From assembly GCA_036927565.1 (NCBI GenBank), contig JAYESD010000002.1, positions 81,591,735 through 81,655,734 on the forward strand: 64,000 bases of DNA, given 5' to 3'. Both the position numbers and the translations under genes were made by a program. This DNA comes from Tuctoria greenei. Taxonomy: Eukaryota; Streptophyta; Magnoliopsida; Poales; Poaceae. Positions 22,521-32,771 of this stretch are shown here, in pieces; positions within the stretch are counted from its first letter, which is position 1; each line of letters opens with the position of its first letter. The notes below the pieces were generated by a model, which worked only from the letters and a program-made list of their open reading frames with translations, made no database searches and was not told where the DNA came from.

Positions 22521-23629
22521 TCTCAAAGTGTAGCCACGACAATTCCCCCGATACTGCTAAGAAGTAGTCCGCGAAGGTTCTTTTTTAGGAGGTGAAAATT
22601 TCCTGGAACTACGAGCTAAATGAACATGGGCAAACGTTGGAGATTTGCGTGGTTTGGGTTTTCGTAGCGTAATACCCTACATCCATGGGAGTATGTGTGT
22701 TGTATTACTTGTGATTGTGTCTCTGAGTGAGCATTGAGCGTGAGTGGATTGAGTCCTCCCCTATCAATGGTTGGTCGGTCCTTTTATATGCCAAGGGACA
22801 GTAGCTTACATTATGACCAAGGCACGACAGGTGGCCCAGGGTTAGCTGGTTTTGAAAATGCATTAACGTGGTCTTGAAGGCACGTTAATGGGTCTTGATA
22901 ATATATTAATGTGGTCTTGATGATACATTAATGGATTTTGATAGCGCGGTAATGTGTCTTGATGGCATGGTCTTGATGATGCATTAGTGCTATCTTGAAG
23001 GCGCGTTAATGTGGTCTTGAGTGCACACATCGCCTTCATGAACCGCAGGGCACGTGGCAGCACCGGAGCCCTCCAGCGGGGAGGTCGGTTCCGGAGCTGC
23101 AGAACACGTGGCAGCACCGAAGCGACCCTTGGAAGGAAGGCAGGTCCGGAACTACGGGAAACGTGGTAGCAACCCTTAGCAGGGAGGCAGGTCCGGAGCT
23201 ACGGGACACGCGACCCCCCAATGGTCTGGTGCAGCACCGGAGCCACCCTTGGCAGGGAGGCAGGTCCGGAGCTACAGGACATGTTGTAGCAATGGAGCCA
23301 CCCTTACTATGGAGGCAGGTCGGGAGTTGCGGGACATGCGACCCCCGAAGGTCTGGAGCTGTGGAGCACGTGGCAGTGCCAGATCCCTCCTCGGCCTGGA
23401 GGCCCAGTCCGGAACCGCGAGACATGTGGCAGCTCTGGAGCCACCATTAGCAGAGAGGCAAGTCCAGATCTACTGGACATGTGGCAGCACCGAAGCCACT
23501 CTACGGAGGGAGGCGGGTTCGGAGCTGCGGGACACATGGTAGCCTTTGGGTACCTCCCCTCTTGGGAGGTGGGACCCAACATCTTTCCTTCCTTGTATGT
23601 GGGGGGACCGGGTCTGCAGGATACCGATA
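22521..23629 (-). repeat. element A right LTR (5' LTR, 1109 bp)
   Basis: It begins TCTCAAAGTGTAGCC (TGTCGAAG mutated) and ends GATACCGATA, followed by TSD GCTTC. It aligns to 5449-5607 plus 20238-21153. It contains CATTAACGTGGTCTTGA repeats (22860-23020) and GC-rich AGGCAGGTCCGGAGCT repeats (23060-23480). Confidence 0.85.
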
Positions 23630-23634
23630 GCTTC

Positions 23635-24760
23635 AACTTCAGCTTTGCGACCAGCAGCAACTCTAATGCTCCTTTCTCCTCTTCTTAGGTTCCTCCTTAA
23701 ATTCAACCCCTGCAATGAATGAGTAACTTGCACGATGGCACCTGATTCAATCCACCAAGTAGATGATGACTAGTCTATGTACATAGATTCATCAACTGAG
23801 GTTACTAAGTCCAAACCTCTCTTATTGCACCACTTTAGAAAGTCAATGCAATCTTTCTAAAAATGTCCCTTCTCTTTACAGAAGGAACACCTATATGTGT
23901 CCACTTTCTCACTCTCGCTAGAGTGATCTTGTGAGACCTTAGCTTTGCTGTTATCCTTCTGAGGAATGCTGAGGTTTGGCTTTGAAGAATGGTTGTTTTT
24001 CTTGCCTTTTCCTTTCATGTAGTTGATTGTGTCAACTCCGCGAGCGGACTTAATTTTTTTCCTCTTCATGGACACACATAGCCATCATATTTTCTAAGTT
24101 CCATTACTCTGGCATGGAGTTGTAGTTGATGATAAATGGCTCAGATTCTTTTGGAAATGAGGCAAAAATGAGATGCATGGGGAATTCATCTTATACCCCT
24201 AAGTCTATTGTCTTAAGCTTAGCAGTCATGCTTGTCATCCTAAGTATGCGATCTCTCACATTAGCTCGAGTATATTTCTCAGTGAAGAGCCTCTTGATCA
24301 GAGTGCTTGCAGTGGCCTTAGATGTGCCAGTAAACCGACTCTTAACTTTTTGGAGGTAGTCTGTGGCAAATTTGCAATCAGGGATGGATCACCTAATTGC
24401 TTCTGAGATGGTGTCCTTAATTATCATCAAACATTTATTATTTGATATATTACACTTAGAACGGGCCTCATGGAAGGATGCGAGAGCCTTATGATAAGGA
24501 TCCATCTGGTGAGTGTAAGCCTCCTGAGTCTTCTGTGGTTCTCTCACAGGAGGAGTCTCGGGAGTTATTGGAACAGGCATCGTGCGTGCTAAGTCTAAAC
24601 CTGAGATAGCCAGAGTAATCTCTAAGCTCTCTCTCTCTCCATGCACCATAATTGTTGCCTTTTATGTGCTCAATAGAGGAGATAAGACTGAGTGCATGAT
24701 TCACGCCTAAGGAACCTTCAAAATTTGAAAAGAACAATAAACATAAGCGAATGCATAAAC
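23635..24760 (-). pseudogene. copia gag and protease, broken; protease Asp replaced
   Basis: Minus-strand pieces match copia UBN2-type gag: HALSLISSIEHIKGNNYGAW, then NNKCLMIIKDTISEAIR. A zinc knuckle follows, CSFCKEKGHF-stop-KDC (C-x2-C-x4-H-x4-C), near 23850. Then comes the protease WWIESGAI, where the family has DSG or DTG: the catalytic Asp codon is GAA (Glu) at 23748-23746. The frame runs into 5443 downwards once element A is removed. Gag would form the particle and the protease would process it. Both are inactive here. Confidence 0.85.
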
Positions 24761-26614
24761 ATACTAAAAGCAAGCAGTTATGTCGTAGTTTTTCTTTTCA
24801 CGTTGGCTACTTCAACAAAACATGTCATTCATAATAACTTAGAACATGACATATTTTATTTTTCACGTTGGCTACTCAACAAAATTCCATGACTTAGTGA
24901 CTTAGAACATAACAAATTATGTTGTTCACGTTGGCTACTTAAGCATAATTCACCATGAAACTTAGAGCATAGTGATATTTTGATGTTTACGTTGGCTACT
25001 TAGCAAAATTTTCAAGATGCAAAACATCACTGAGAACATAGTAATCTTAAAATTACCATGAAAACTAAAACAACGGAAGCATAATTATGGGCATATTTCA
25101 TAATTACTAAAAGATTCTACATCATTATTAAATTAAATGGACTGAGACAAATACTAAGTGAGCAATAATAATATTAAAATTATATTAAAGCATTACATCA
25201 TTATATTGCAATACATCACACGAAAACTAATTAATTTTCTCAACCATTTTAATTTAATCATTGGGTCCCACATAATTTTATTGCCCATATTTCATTTTTT
25301 GAAAATATAAAATACACTAAATAAACCCACTACTAAATAGCCCAAAAGAGCTCTAATCTGGCTCAGCCCAACTGAGGAAAACACAAAAAATACTAATTAT
25401 TTTCGAGTGGCCCAAAACTTGGCAACCAGCCCACTAAGTAAATAGGCCCAAAAGCCCACAATCTATTTTCTGAAAATCCATTAAAAATTGGAAAAGAAAA
25501 AACCATCCCGAAGGCTCGGCCTTCCTACTAAATACGCCCAAGGCCCACACTAAAATCTGTGGAAAACTCCAGAAAAAAGAAAAAGGAAACTCGGCCATGC
25601 GGCCCAACCTTCCCACTAAGTCAGTCCAAGGCCTGCTAAAAATTTCAGACGAAAATGGTACTAAATGGAAAGGGTGGCCCAGAGGCCCGCTAACCCTTTC
25701 TGCATGGGCTGGGAGGCCTAGTCGCGCGCGCCACTCTGCCACAACCACACGATCTGAGTTGGACGACTATGATTAAAGCGCACATGTCAGCTGAAATAAT
25801 CTGCGCCGTTTTATGATCATTGAATGGTTGAGGGTCATCGTACTAGGATACATAAGCGATTCAGGCTGAAACCCTAATCATTCTACACCTCCTCTTTTCC
25901 ACTCCATTCTCCTGACAAAGAGAAAAACGAGATAGAGCCGAGGCGGCGGTGTGCTCGCCGGCACTACCGCGGTTGCCATGCCATCCCGCGGGCTCGCTGT
26001 GGGGCAACTCGCCGTCGGTGGCAGACCCGCTGGCCAGAGGCACCGAAAAGGGGCCCTCGAATGCCTAGGTTAGGGTTTGCATCGGGAACCCTAGCATTTC
26101 AACAATCCCATACCGCATCGAGGCTAAGTTTGATGAGCACGGCCCCGTCTCTTCGCAGTTGTGCACGCTTGCCGAGGGTGAACGCGCCGACATCGAGTGG
26201 ACATCGGTAGTGCTTGGGTGTCGGCTAAGGAGACCGAGTCCGGGGAGCTCCGATGAGGAGGCATCTCAAAGAACACGATGGTCTTGGTCTCCGGCAAGTG
26301 TAGGGCATCGACATGGAGAGTCAAGAATCGAGATAAAGGTAAGTTCCTTTCTAATATTATTTTTAAGTCGAAATCCGAGGTTTTAATTCGAATTCTTCAC
26401 TAAGTTTGATTCATTTTGAAACTAATTCAAATATGGATCCTAATATTTCTCTGATTTGAAGCCAATTCAAAGATGAATTAGTTCTTATTTCGATCATCTC
26501 CTTCTAATTGATGTAGATTCTTAGGTATAGAGATCAAATTTGATCTCTCTGAGTGATCACCCGATCAAGCTTAGGTATAATCTTAGTTGGCCGAAGCCCT
26601 AACCCCAATAGGGT
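24761..26614 (-). other. copia 5' leader
   Basis: The untranslated leader lies between the primer-binding site and gag. At 24785-25045 there are four imperfect direct repeats of about 60 bp built around TTCACGTTGGCTACTT followed by AACAAAA-type sequence and AACTTAGAACAT. The remainder is AT-rich. I recognise no host gene in it. Confidence 0.6.
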
Positions 26615-26627
26615 GGCTTTGATGCCA
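26615..26627 (-). promoter_or_regulatory. copia primer-binding site (initiator Met tRNA)
   Basis: On the minus strand this reads TGGCATCAAAGCC, two substitutions from TGGTATCAGAGCC, the standard copia site complementary to initiator methionine tRNA. It lies one base inside the LTR end and fixes both orientation and the LTR boundary. Confidence 0.85.
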
Positions 26628-26628
26628 T

Positions 26629-27210
26629 TGTTGTGAACTGAGGTGAGTGTTATGTTCCCTAATGGAGATTAGGATGCGACTGAGTGAATGAACAGAGATC
26701 AACGTAGAGGCAAACACCAAGCATGCTACCAACTAGGGTTAGGATTGGATGATCATACCTTCCGCTGTAGAGGAAGTAACAGCTATGGAGAAGTCAGTGA
26801 GGATCTAGTTGGTGTAGAGCAGGGCCACCAAGTAGATAAAGAGGCAGAGCCGAGCACGAACTCCTCCTCCTCGGTTGCTAATGGTGAAGCAGTGGCCGAC
26901 GGTCACCAACATCGGTGAGGAGCAGAGCCGGCGCCTCCTGTGGTGCAAGCTCCTCCAAGGTCTTGAAGATGTTGGTGAAGCACCAGTGCACGTCAACGAA
27001 GATGAAGCAGAGCTTGGACCTCCTCCTTCGGTCTTGCCTGTGCAAACTCGTCAGTGATGGTGCAGGCAACCTGGTTGGGGAATAACTTCCCCATACTTTC
27101 CTCTCGAGTGATCGGAGCTCTTTAGGCTTAGGTGGTTTTGATATGAGATTCGATTGATCAATCTCAGGGCAAAGCCCTACTTATATGGAGAGAGGACGCC
27201 TGAGGGGGTC
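26629..27210 (-). repeat. copia 5' LTR (right copy), first part
   Basis: It starts TGTTGTGAACTGAGG and matches 1448-2020. It is interrupted by element C after GGGTC (27206-27210) and continues at 54964. The uninterrupted left copy shows GAGTC at this place. Confidence 0.88.
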
Positions 27211-27606
27211 TGTCAAAGTGTGCGATCAACACTTCCACCAATACTACTAGATCGTAGTCCACGGAGGTTTGTAATTGGTTGGGGCCCGCGTGAGATTATG
27301 AACGAGACAGTGGCACAAGGGATTTTACGTGGTTCGGGCCGCCTGAGCGTAATACCCTACTCCCTAGGTGGTTGTTATATGTATGAGTATGTGTATGACT
27401 TGTGTGTCTGAGCGCTTGATTGGACTTGTCCCTTTGTACCGTGCGGCACAACCCTTTTACAATCTAAGGACTGGTCGTTACATTGTGAGCCTGGCCCAAC
27501 AAGTGGCCCCGATGGTCTTTAATTACCTAATACACAATTTGTACGTATTAAGTACATTAAACAATGTGATAATGCGCCTTAATAGCGGCGTTACCGGCAC
27601 TAAAGG
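27211..27606 (-). repeat. element C 3' LTR, first part
   Basis: It starts TGTCAAAGTGTGCG and aligns with 54108-54503. It is interrupted after AAAGG (27602-27606) by element D and resumes at 42046. Confidence 0.87.
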
Positions 27607-28271
27607 TGATGAGTAAGTTTAGGCCCGATCTTCCGAAAGGTAAGTCGATTGGACTAGAGAACACAATGTTGAGATCCGCGACACTCGAGCAGTTCGAATA
27701 CCCCTACAATCAGTACACCACTGCTCCATTGGTTATCAACCGTGCTGCACATGCTTGACCTTGCCAAGAAGGCTAATCTCTACAAGTGCAACCGAGAACA
27801 CAAGCAAGAACGTCGAAGATACGATCTGAAATCGCAAAGTTGGGGTCTCACAAACCATAGAACGGTGATATTATTGATCTAAGCAAAACCCACCAAATAT
27901 GACCGGAGGCTGCAGTATTTAAAGGCTAGGGTTCGGCCAAAACACGCTTAGACGCGTCCCTCATGGACTCATACGGGATACAAGGCCCAAAGGCCCGATT
28001 CAGTGGCGCAGCACCGGACATAAATTTGGACTCGATATGTTTCGACGATTCCCAATGACTCTGGAGGAATTTTGAGGTGGGACCAGAGCCATTGGAAATT
28101 TTATCTTCTCATCTTTCCGTGCATATGTGGAACGTCGAAACTGGAGTCCGTATGGATCCTGGGCATTCGTTTTAAGATGGACTACTCCTGGACTCCGAGT
28201 TGAACTGGAGTCCGAGTTGTAAATTGATTCCATCAACTTGTGGACGTCCCAGCTGGTTCTCCACGTTCCCA
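27607..28271 (-). repeat. element D 3' LTR, first part
   Basis: It starts TGATGAGTAAGTTTAGG and aligns with 41177-41840. It is interrupted by CACTA element E, with the CCA at 28269-28271 duplicated at 35174-35176. The second part is 35177-35374. The parts sum to 863 bp, against 864 for the other LTR. Confidence 0.9.
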
Positions 28272-29316
28272 CACTACGTAAGAAACCAAAATAGGAGACA
28301 AAGATGGGTGACGCGCTCAAAGGCGGTCGTCTCTCATAAGCTTAAGCGAGACGAGCCCACTTCAGTGAGGATCAGATATGGCCCGGTTGAACGTTCAAGG
28401 AGATGCGTTATATTACAGCCCGTGTCAGTTAAGTATGGATCCGAGATGGGCCCACTCTCTGGACAAACGGGAGACACACTTGTAGCACATCGCATCTCCT
28501 ATAAGTGAGTGAAATGAGACGTCTTTACTGAAAGCGCGTCTCCTTTGTCTTGCTTACAGACATACATGAACACAACTCTGAAAATGACCACATTCGTTCA
28601 CAGTTGAACACACAAAATATTCATCACATAGATGAACATAGATAAAACATCCAATCATTCACACAATTGATCACATATAACAAATATATTAAAAATCACA
28701 ATAAAGAAGTACAAGATACAAGAAAAGAAAAAAACATCAACTAAAAAACAACAAAAGAAAACCTAAATCCTACTCCTCCTACCCCTCCTCCTCCTCCGGC
28801 TGCTCCGGCTGCTCCGCCGGTTGCTCTGCAGGTCTGTGTTGTAACGCAAAATGGAGACGAGCTTCACTGCAAAGCACGTCTCCTATGATCGATGTCTCCC
28901 TTTCTTATGCAAAAAGAGAGACGTTCTCTAACTGAAAGCGCGTCTCCGATTCCATACGTCACCTTTAGCTTTGTGATTTTGTCCATTTTGCTTCGGTTCA
29001 CTGTTGATATCACACATGTCACTTGATAACTAAATCATTCTCTTGTCCCGAATATAATCAAATCCTTCCTTATGATACTTGAGGAACACGATGAACACGC
29101 TACACATGCACTCATTCACACAGCTGAAGAACACACAAGATAATATTCATCACATAGATGAACAAAGATAGATTTCATTCATTAACAATATTTACAAAAC
29201 AGAAGCAACTAAAAACAACAAAGAAAAACTAAATCCTACTCGTACTCCTCCTCCTCCTCGTCCCCCGGCAGCGACTCCGGCGCCGGTGCAACAGGAGCCT
29301 AGGCCGGCTACTCCGG

Positions 29317-29895
29317 CTACGCCGGCTGCACTGGCGGTGCAACCCTGTGAACGAGGTTGCTCTCCGTCGCCTCCACCAGGTTTCTGCGGCCCTTGGGGCC
29401 AAGCACCTGGGCCATCATCTCGAACAGAATGTCGAGACGATCGGCCACCGCCCCGTGAGGGCGAAGAGGTAGTGGCCGATGGTACTCATTCCAGTAAACT
29501 GGGGAAGGGTACCCAGACCCAAGGAACTCATGGTGCGAGATGTATTGTTGTATGCCTCTTGCGCCATAAGGAGGCGCTGCTCGGTGTTGAACCTCTCGGG
29601 GGAGCTTCAACACAGTTTCTTGCAGGGTGGCTCTCTCGGCGGGCTTGGTAGTGGAAGGTTGGCCATGGTGGTGGTCGGTCGTTGGGGTTGACAAGACAAA
29701 GAAAAGAAGAGGATTCAAAGTGAGCGACACACTTGTGGAGAACTCACTGGTGATGGCACGTCTTAAATAAGGTCCGCGCGGAGTTGTCGAGGGAGAGGTT
29801 GATTTCCCGCGCATTGATGGAACGATGGGACGCATCGATACCGCCTCGAGGAAATGAAAGGTCGTGCATGGACGTCGCACGCGTCTCTGCACCAC
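29317..29895 (-). CDS. unrecognised open frame inside CACTA E
   Basis: The 192-codon frame on the minus strand has a C-terminal half with structured-looking composition (HHEFLGSGYPSPVYWNEYHR, then RLDILFEMMAQVLGPKGRR). I do not recognise a family. The N-terminal part overlaps subterminal GCGTCTC repeats, so the true start, if any, is probably the ATG near 29670. It could be a remnant of a CACTA-encoded protein or another captured fragment. A Pro/Gly-rich CTCCGGC stretch follows it at 29240-29330 and is echoed at 28785-28830. Confidence 0.3.
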   Translation of the reverse strand: MVQRRVRRPCTTFHFLEAVSMRPIVPSMRGKSTSPSTTPRGPYLRRAITSEFSTSVSLTLNPLLFFVLSTPTTDHHHGQPSTTKPAERATLQETVLKLPREVQHRAAPPYGARGIQQYISHHEFLGSGYPSPVYWNEYHRPLPLRPHGAVADRLDILFEMMAQVLGPKGRRNLVEATESNLVHRVAPPVQPA

Positions 29896-30277
29896 GCCGC
29901 CGAAATTATGTTCTCCGCAGACCTCATGCCGCGCGTCTCTCTTTCAACTATGGAAGACGCGCTTTAGGTTAATGCATGTCTCTCTTTGTTATAACGTGTC
30001 TCGCATTTATCACCCTCATCTCTTCGTCTATTTGACAATGGAAGACGCTCTTTAACTTAACGCGCGTCTCCCATTTATCTCTCTCATCTCTTCTTCACCT
30101 CCGATGCTCCATTATTACTAATCGACCAACGGTCCTTTACTGATCGACCAACTCCAGTGCGACTGCCTCCTCTGTTCACCATCGCCGTCCACGTCGCCAT
30201 CCTCGTCGTCGTCATCACCATCCTCATCATTGTCGTCGCCGCCGTCGTTGTCCTCCTCATCGTCGTCGTCACTGTTC

Positions 30278-31086
30278 ATGGGTGGTATCGGCTTGGTGTG
30301 TAGCCGACTGAAGGAGGAGCACTTGGCGTGGCGCAAGAATCATCCCCATGTATGTACATGTGGCACACTGGTCGCATAGTTGTATATATGTAGATTTGCA
30401 ATGGACTGATGAACTTAACTTTAGTTTTGTTTTTTTCGTCTACGTAGGGTTTCTCTGCGAAGCTTGAATCGGGAGATTTATTGAGGTGGCAGTGCATTGT
30501 CCCCGGTAAAAAAGGGGTAAGTCATGAAGAACAAGCACAATATGAGTTTAAACATCGTCCTCCTATTAATGAATTTCCTTTGTAGACTGACTGGGAAGGT
30601 GGTTACTACCCCCTGACAATCTCCTTCTCAAAGGACTATCCATTGTTGCCACCAAGATGCGCCTTTCCAGGTGGTTTCTTCCACCCAAACGTCCATCGCT
30701 CAGGAGCACACTACATTGGGATTCTTGATCAAGAGACTGTAAGATAGACATATTTTGCTCATATAATTAGTAATTATTGCCGAACTTATTTGAATTTTTT
30801 TCTTATGTTGCTTAAATTGATATTTCATAGGGGTGATGCACTAGTTTTACAATCAAAACTATACTACTTGAAGTTCAGCGTTTGCTGCATCAGCCAAATG
30901 CTCCCGATGTTAAAGATGATTATTATAATCTACTTATCAAGGTTAGACACTTTGTGTTAGTGACCAATGTAGGTTATTCATTCCTCCTTCGACATTTGTC
31001 AATTTAATAAATGTCAATATTTTTAGTATCCAGGGCAATATAAGAGACGTGTTCAGGAGCAAGCTGGACGGTACAGTTTAGATTGA
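30278..31086 (+). pseudogene. SCE1: captured SUMO-conjugating enzyme E2 (SCE1/UBC9-like), inactive copy
   Basis: Five exons with GT-AG introns can be followed: 30278-30349, 30448-30516, 30586-30738, 30831-30941, 31027-31086. They spell RLKEEHLAWRKNHPHGF, LLRWQCIVPGKKG, TDWEGGYYPLTISFSKDYP, FFHPNVHRSGAHYIGIL, TILLEVQRLLHQPN and YPGQYKRRVQEQA, co-linear with plant UBC9/SCE1, which passes SUMO from E1 to targets. The catalytic Cys (family SGTVCLSIL) is Tyr, TAC at 30712-30714. The conserved Trp after the active site is TGA at 30834-30836. Introns show that genomic DNA, not mRNA, was captured. It ends SLD-stop shortly after the E2 fold. Confidence 0.88.
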
Positions 31087-31799
31087 TCGATGAGAGCTTT
31101 AGGAATAAGTTTAGATTCGAAATTAGTTTAGAGGGCACACAATATATGAACTATGAAATTCATTGAGTTTCAAATTATCTCTGAATTGCAATGTCATTGC
31201 GTTTGTTTATCCCTGAATTCCAATTAATCCATAAATTGCAATGTCATTGCATTTGTTTATCCCTGCAGCGGTTCACGATTTCGTGCGAGTGGCAATGTGG
31301 AGAGTGGATGAGAGTCGAACTTTAGAAAGGTGCATCTCAGATACATGATATTCGGCAAAAGGGAGATGGGCCTTACACGGGCTCGTCTCTGATTTGTTGT
31401 TCCGAAGATTTTTGTCCCACCTCGTAAAGCTGAGCACATTGCAACGATTGTACATAGTTACCAGTTGGAAACGTTGGAATGTCCTGGATGTTGTTCTGTC
31501 TTTAGCACACCGTGGCGCATTAGGGCACTCTAGCATTTCTGGGGCCAAAGAATAATGCAACACGCGCCTTTCAGTGGCGCATCTCCGATTTGCGCAGGAA
31601 GATCTTTTGTTCCAACTCAGAAGGTTGAGCGCAATGCAATGATCATATAAGACATCGCGTAAAGTTGCCAGTTGGACACGCCGTAATGTCCTGGATGTTG
31701 TTCCTAGCCGACTTCAGCACACCGTGGCACATATAGGACATTCTGGCATGTCCGGGGCATCAAAATAATGGGAGACGCGCCTTAAATTTGCGCGTCTCC

Positions 31800-32300
31800 C
31801 ATTTATGCCGAAATTTTTTGTCCATCATGCGCTCTCTCCCAACTTTTGCCGAAATTTTTTAGCTTTTGCGCGCTCTCTCGACCGACAACGCAAATCCTGA
31901 GCATGTCGCTACCGTCGACCCCGACCTTCGCGTCATCAGAGAGTTGAGCACGTTGCCTCGTCCCGTGTCCCCGGAGCATGCCGACGCCGTCCCTCTTTCT
32001 CAACTCGCTCTTCATCATTGTCGCGTTGCCGGCGTCAACCCCTACCCCGCCGTCAACCCCGGCCTTCAACATCAGAGAGTTGAGCACGCTGGAGCATGCT
32101 GCCTCGTCCCGTGTCCCCAGAGCATGCCACCGCCTCGACCTCGACCTCGGTAATCGGTATGTTCTCCCTGTCCCCGGAGCATGCTGGCCTTCTATCATCA
32201 GAGAGTTGAGGAACCGCCACTCCGGCGCCTCCGCCAGCTCATCCCAGAGCACGCCGCCACGTCCCCTATCCCCTGAGAATGCTACCGCCTCGACCCTGCC
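31800..32300. repeat. imperfect repeats within CACTA E
   Basis: Three to four diverged direct repeats contain ATCAGAGAGTTGAGCACG followed by CCTCGTCCCGTGTCCCCGGAGCATGCC-like sequence (about 31936, 32072, 32198). Two copies of TTTTGCCGAAATTTTTT precede them. No coding match was found. Confidence 0.55.
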
Positions 32301-32503
32301 CTCAAAGCGTGCATTCTAGAGATTTTATTGAATTTGAGGATGTCTAATGAAGGCTCATCGTTAATGAAGTAATTGATCCAAAGGGAGAATTTTCATTACG
32401 GTATACATTCATCTTCCTTGCTTATGTCCAATGCAGAAGTAATGTATTTGTTTGGACTATCAATGTACAATAAATTCTGATTCGCTAACCCTTGAAACTG
32501 CAG

Positions 32504-32761
32504 GAACTGTGCTTGACACTAGCATTTGCCATCCAACTGAGTTTGATTTCTTCCTCTGCAACCATGCTGGAATCAAGGTACCTATGCGATAATTAGTGTT
32601 TCTCTCACGAGTTTTTGATATAAGGCTATAAAAGCATCAGTGAAATGTATATTGTTTGTTTTTTGAGGGGACAAGAAACCAGCTCAGTACCATGTCCTTT
32701 ACCATGAGAACAATTTCTTTGTTGATGCCTTGCAGATGCTCACCAACTGCATGTGCTATAA
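32504..32761 (+). pseudogene. AGO: captured Argonaute PIWI-domain fragment
   Basis: Two exons flanked by splice signals match the C-terminal PIWI domain of plant Argonautes. Exon 32504-32577 encodes TVLDTSICHPTEFDFFLCNH, then AGIK. Exon 32668-32761 encodes PAQYHVLYHENNFFVDALQ and MLTNCMCY. Family members read TVVDxKICHPTEFDFYLCSHAGIQ GTSRPAHYHVLWDENNF, so the second exon lacks one base near GGGACAAG and is frameshifted. The fragment covers the region with the last catalytic His of the slicer site (CHPTEFDFFLC and YHVL neighbourhood). No other AGO exons were found. The following intron holds the solo LTR. Confidence 0.87.
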
Positions 32762-32771
32762 GTAAGCTCTG

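Larger units (their letters stand above)
5449..23629 (-). mobile_element. element A: non-autonomous Ty3/gypsy-type LTR element
   Basis: It is flanked by the 5-bp duplication GCTTC (5444-5448 and 23630-23634) inside the copia coding region. The LTRs are about 1.08-1.11 kb. Orientation is inferred from the primer-binding region left of the right LTR (TGCACCAAA at 22512-22520) and the polypurine region right of the left LTR. Once nested element B is removed, the internal region is only 21154-22520 and has no gag or pol. Its ends and PPT region resemble those of element C, so it probably used C-like proteins in trans. Confidence 0.85.

Noticed and set aside
30084..30336. Asp-rich minus-strand frame in CACTA E
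   Set aside because: It derives from a GTC microsatellite just upstream of the captured SUMO E2 start. No domain is present.
31866..32319. plus-strand open frames as coding exons upstream of the AGO fragment
   Set aside because: They consist of diverged direct repeats and do not resemble Argonaute N-terminal domains.
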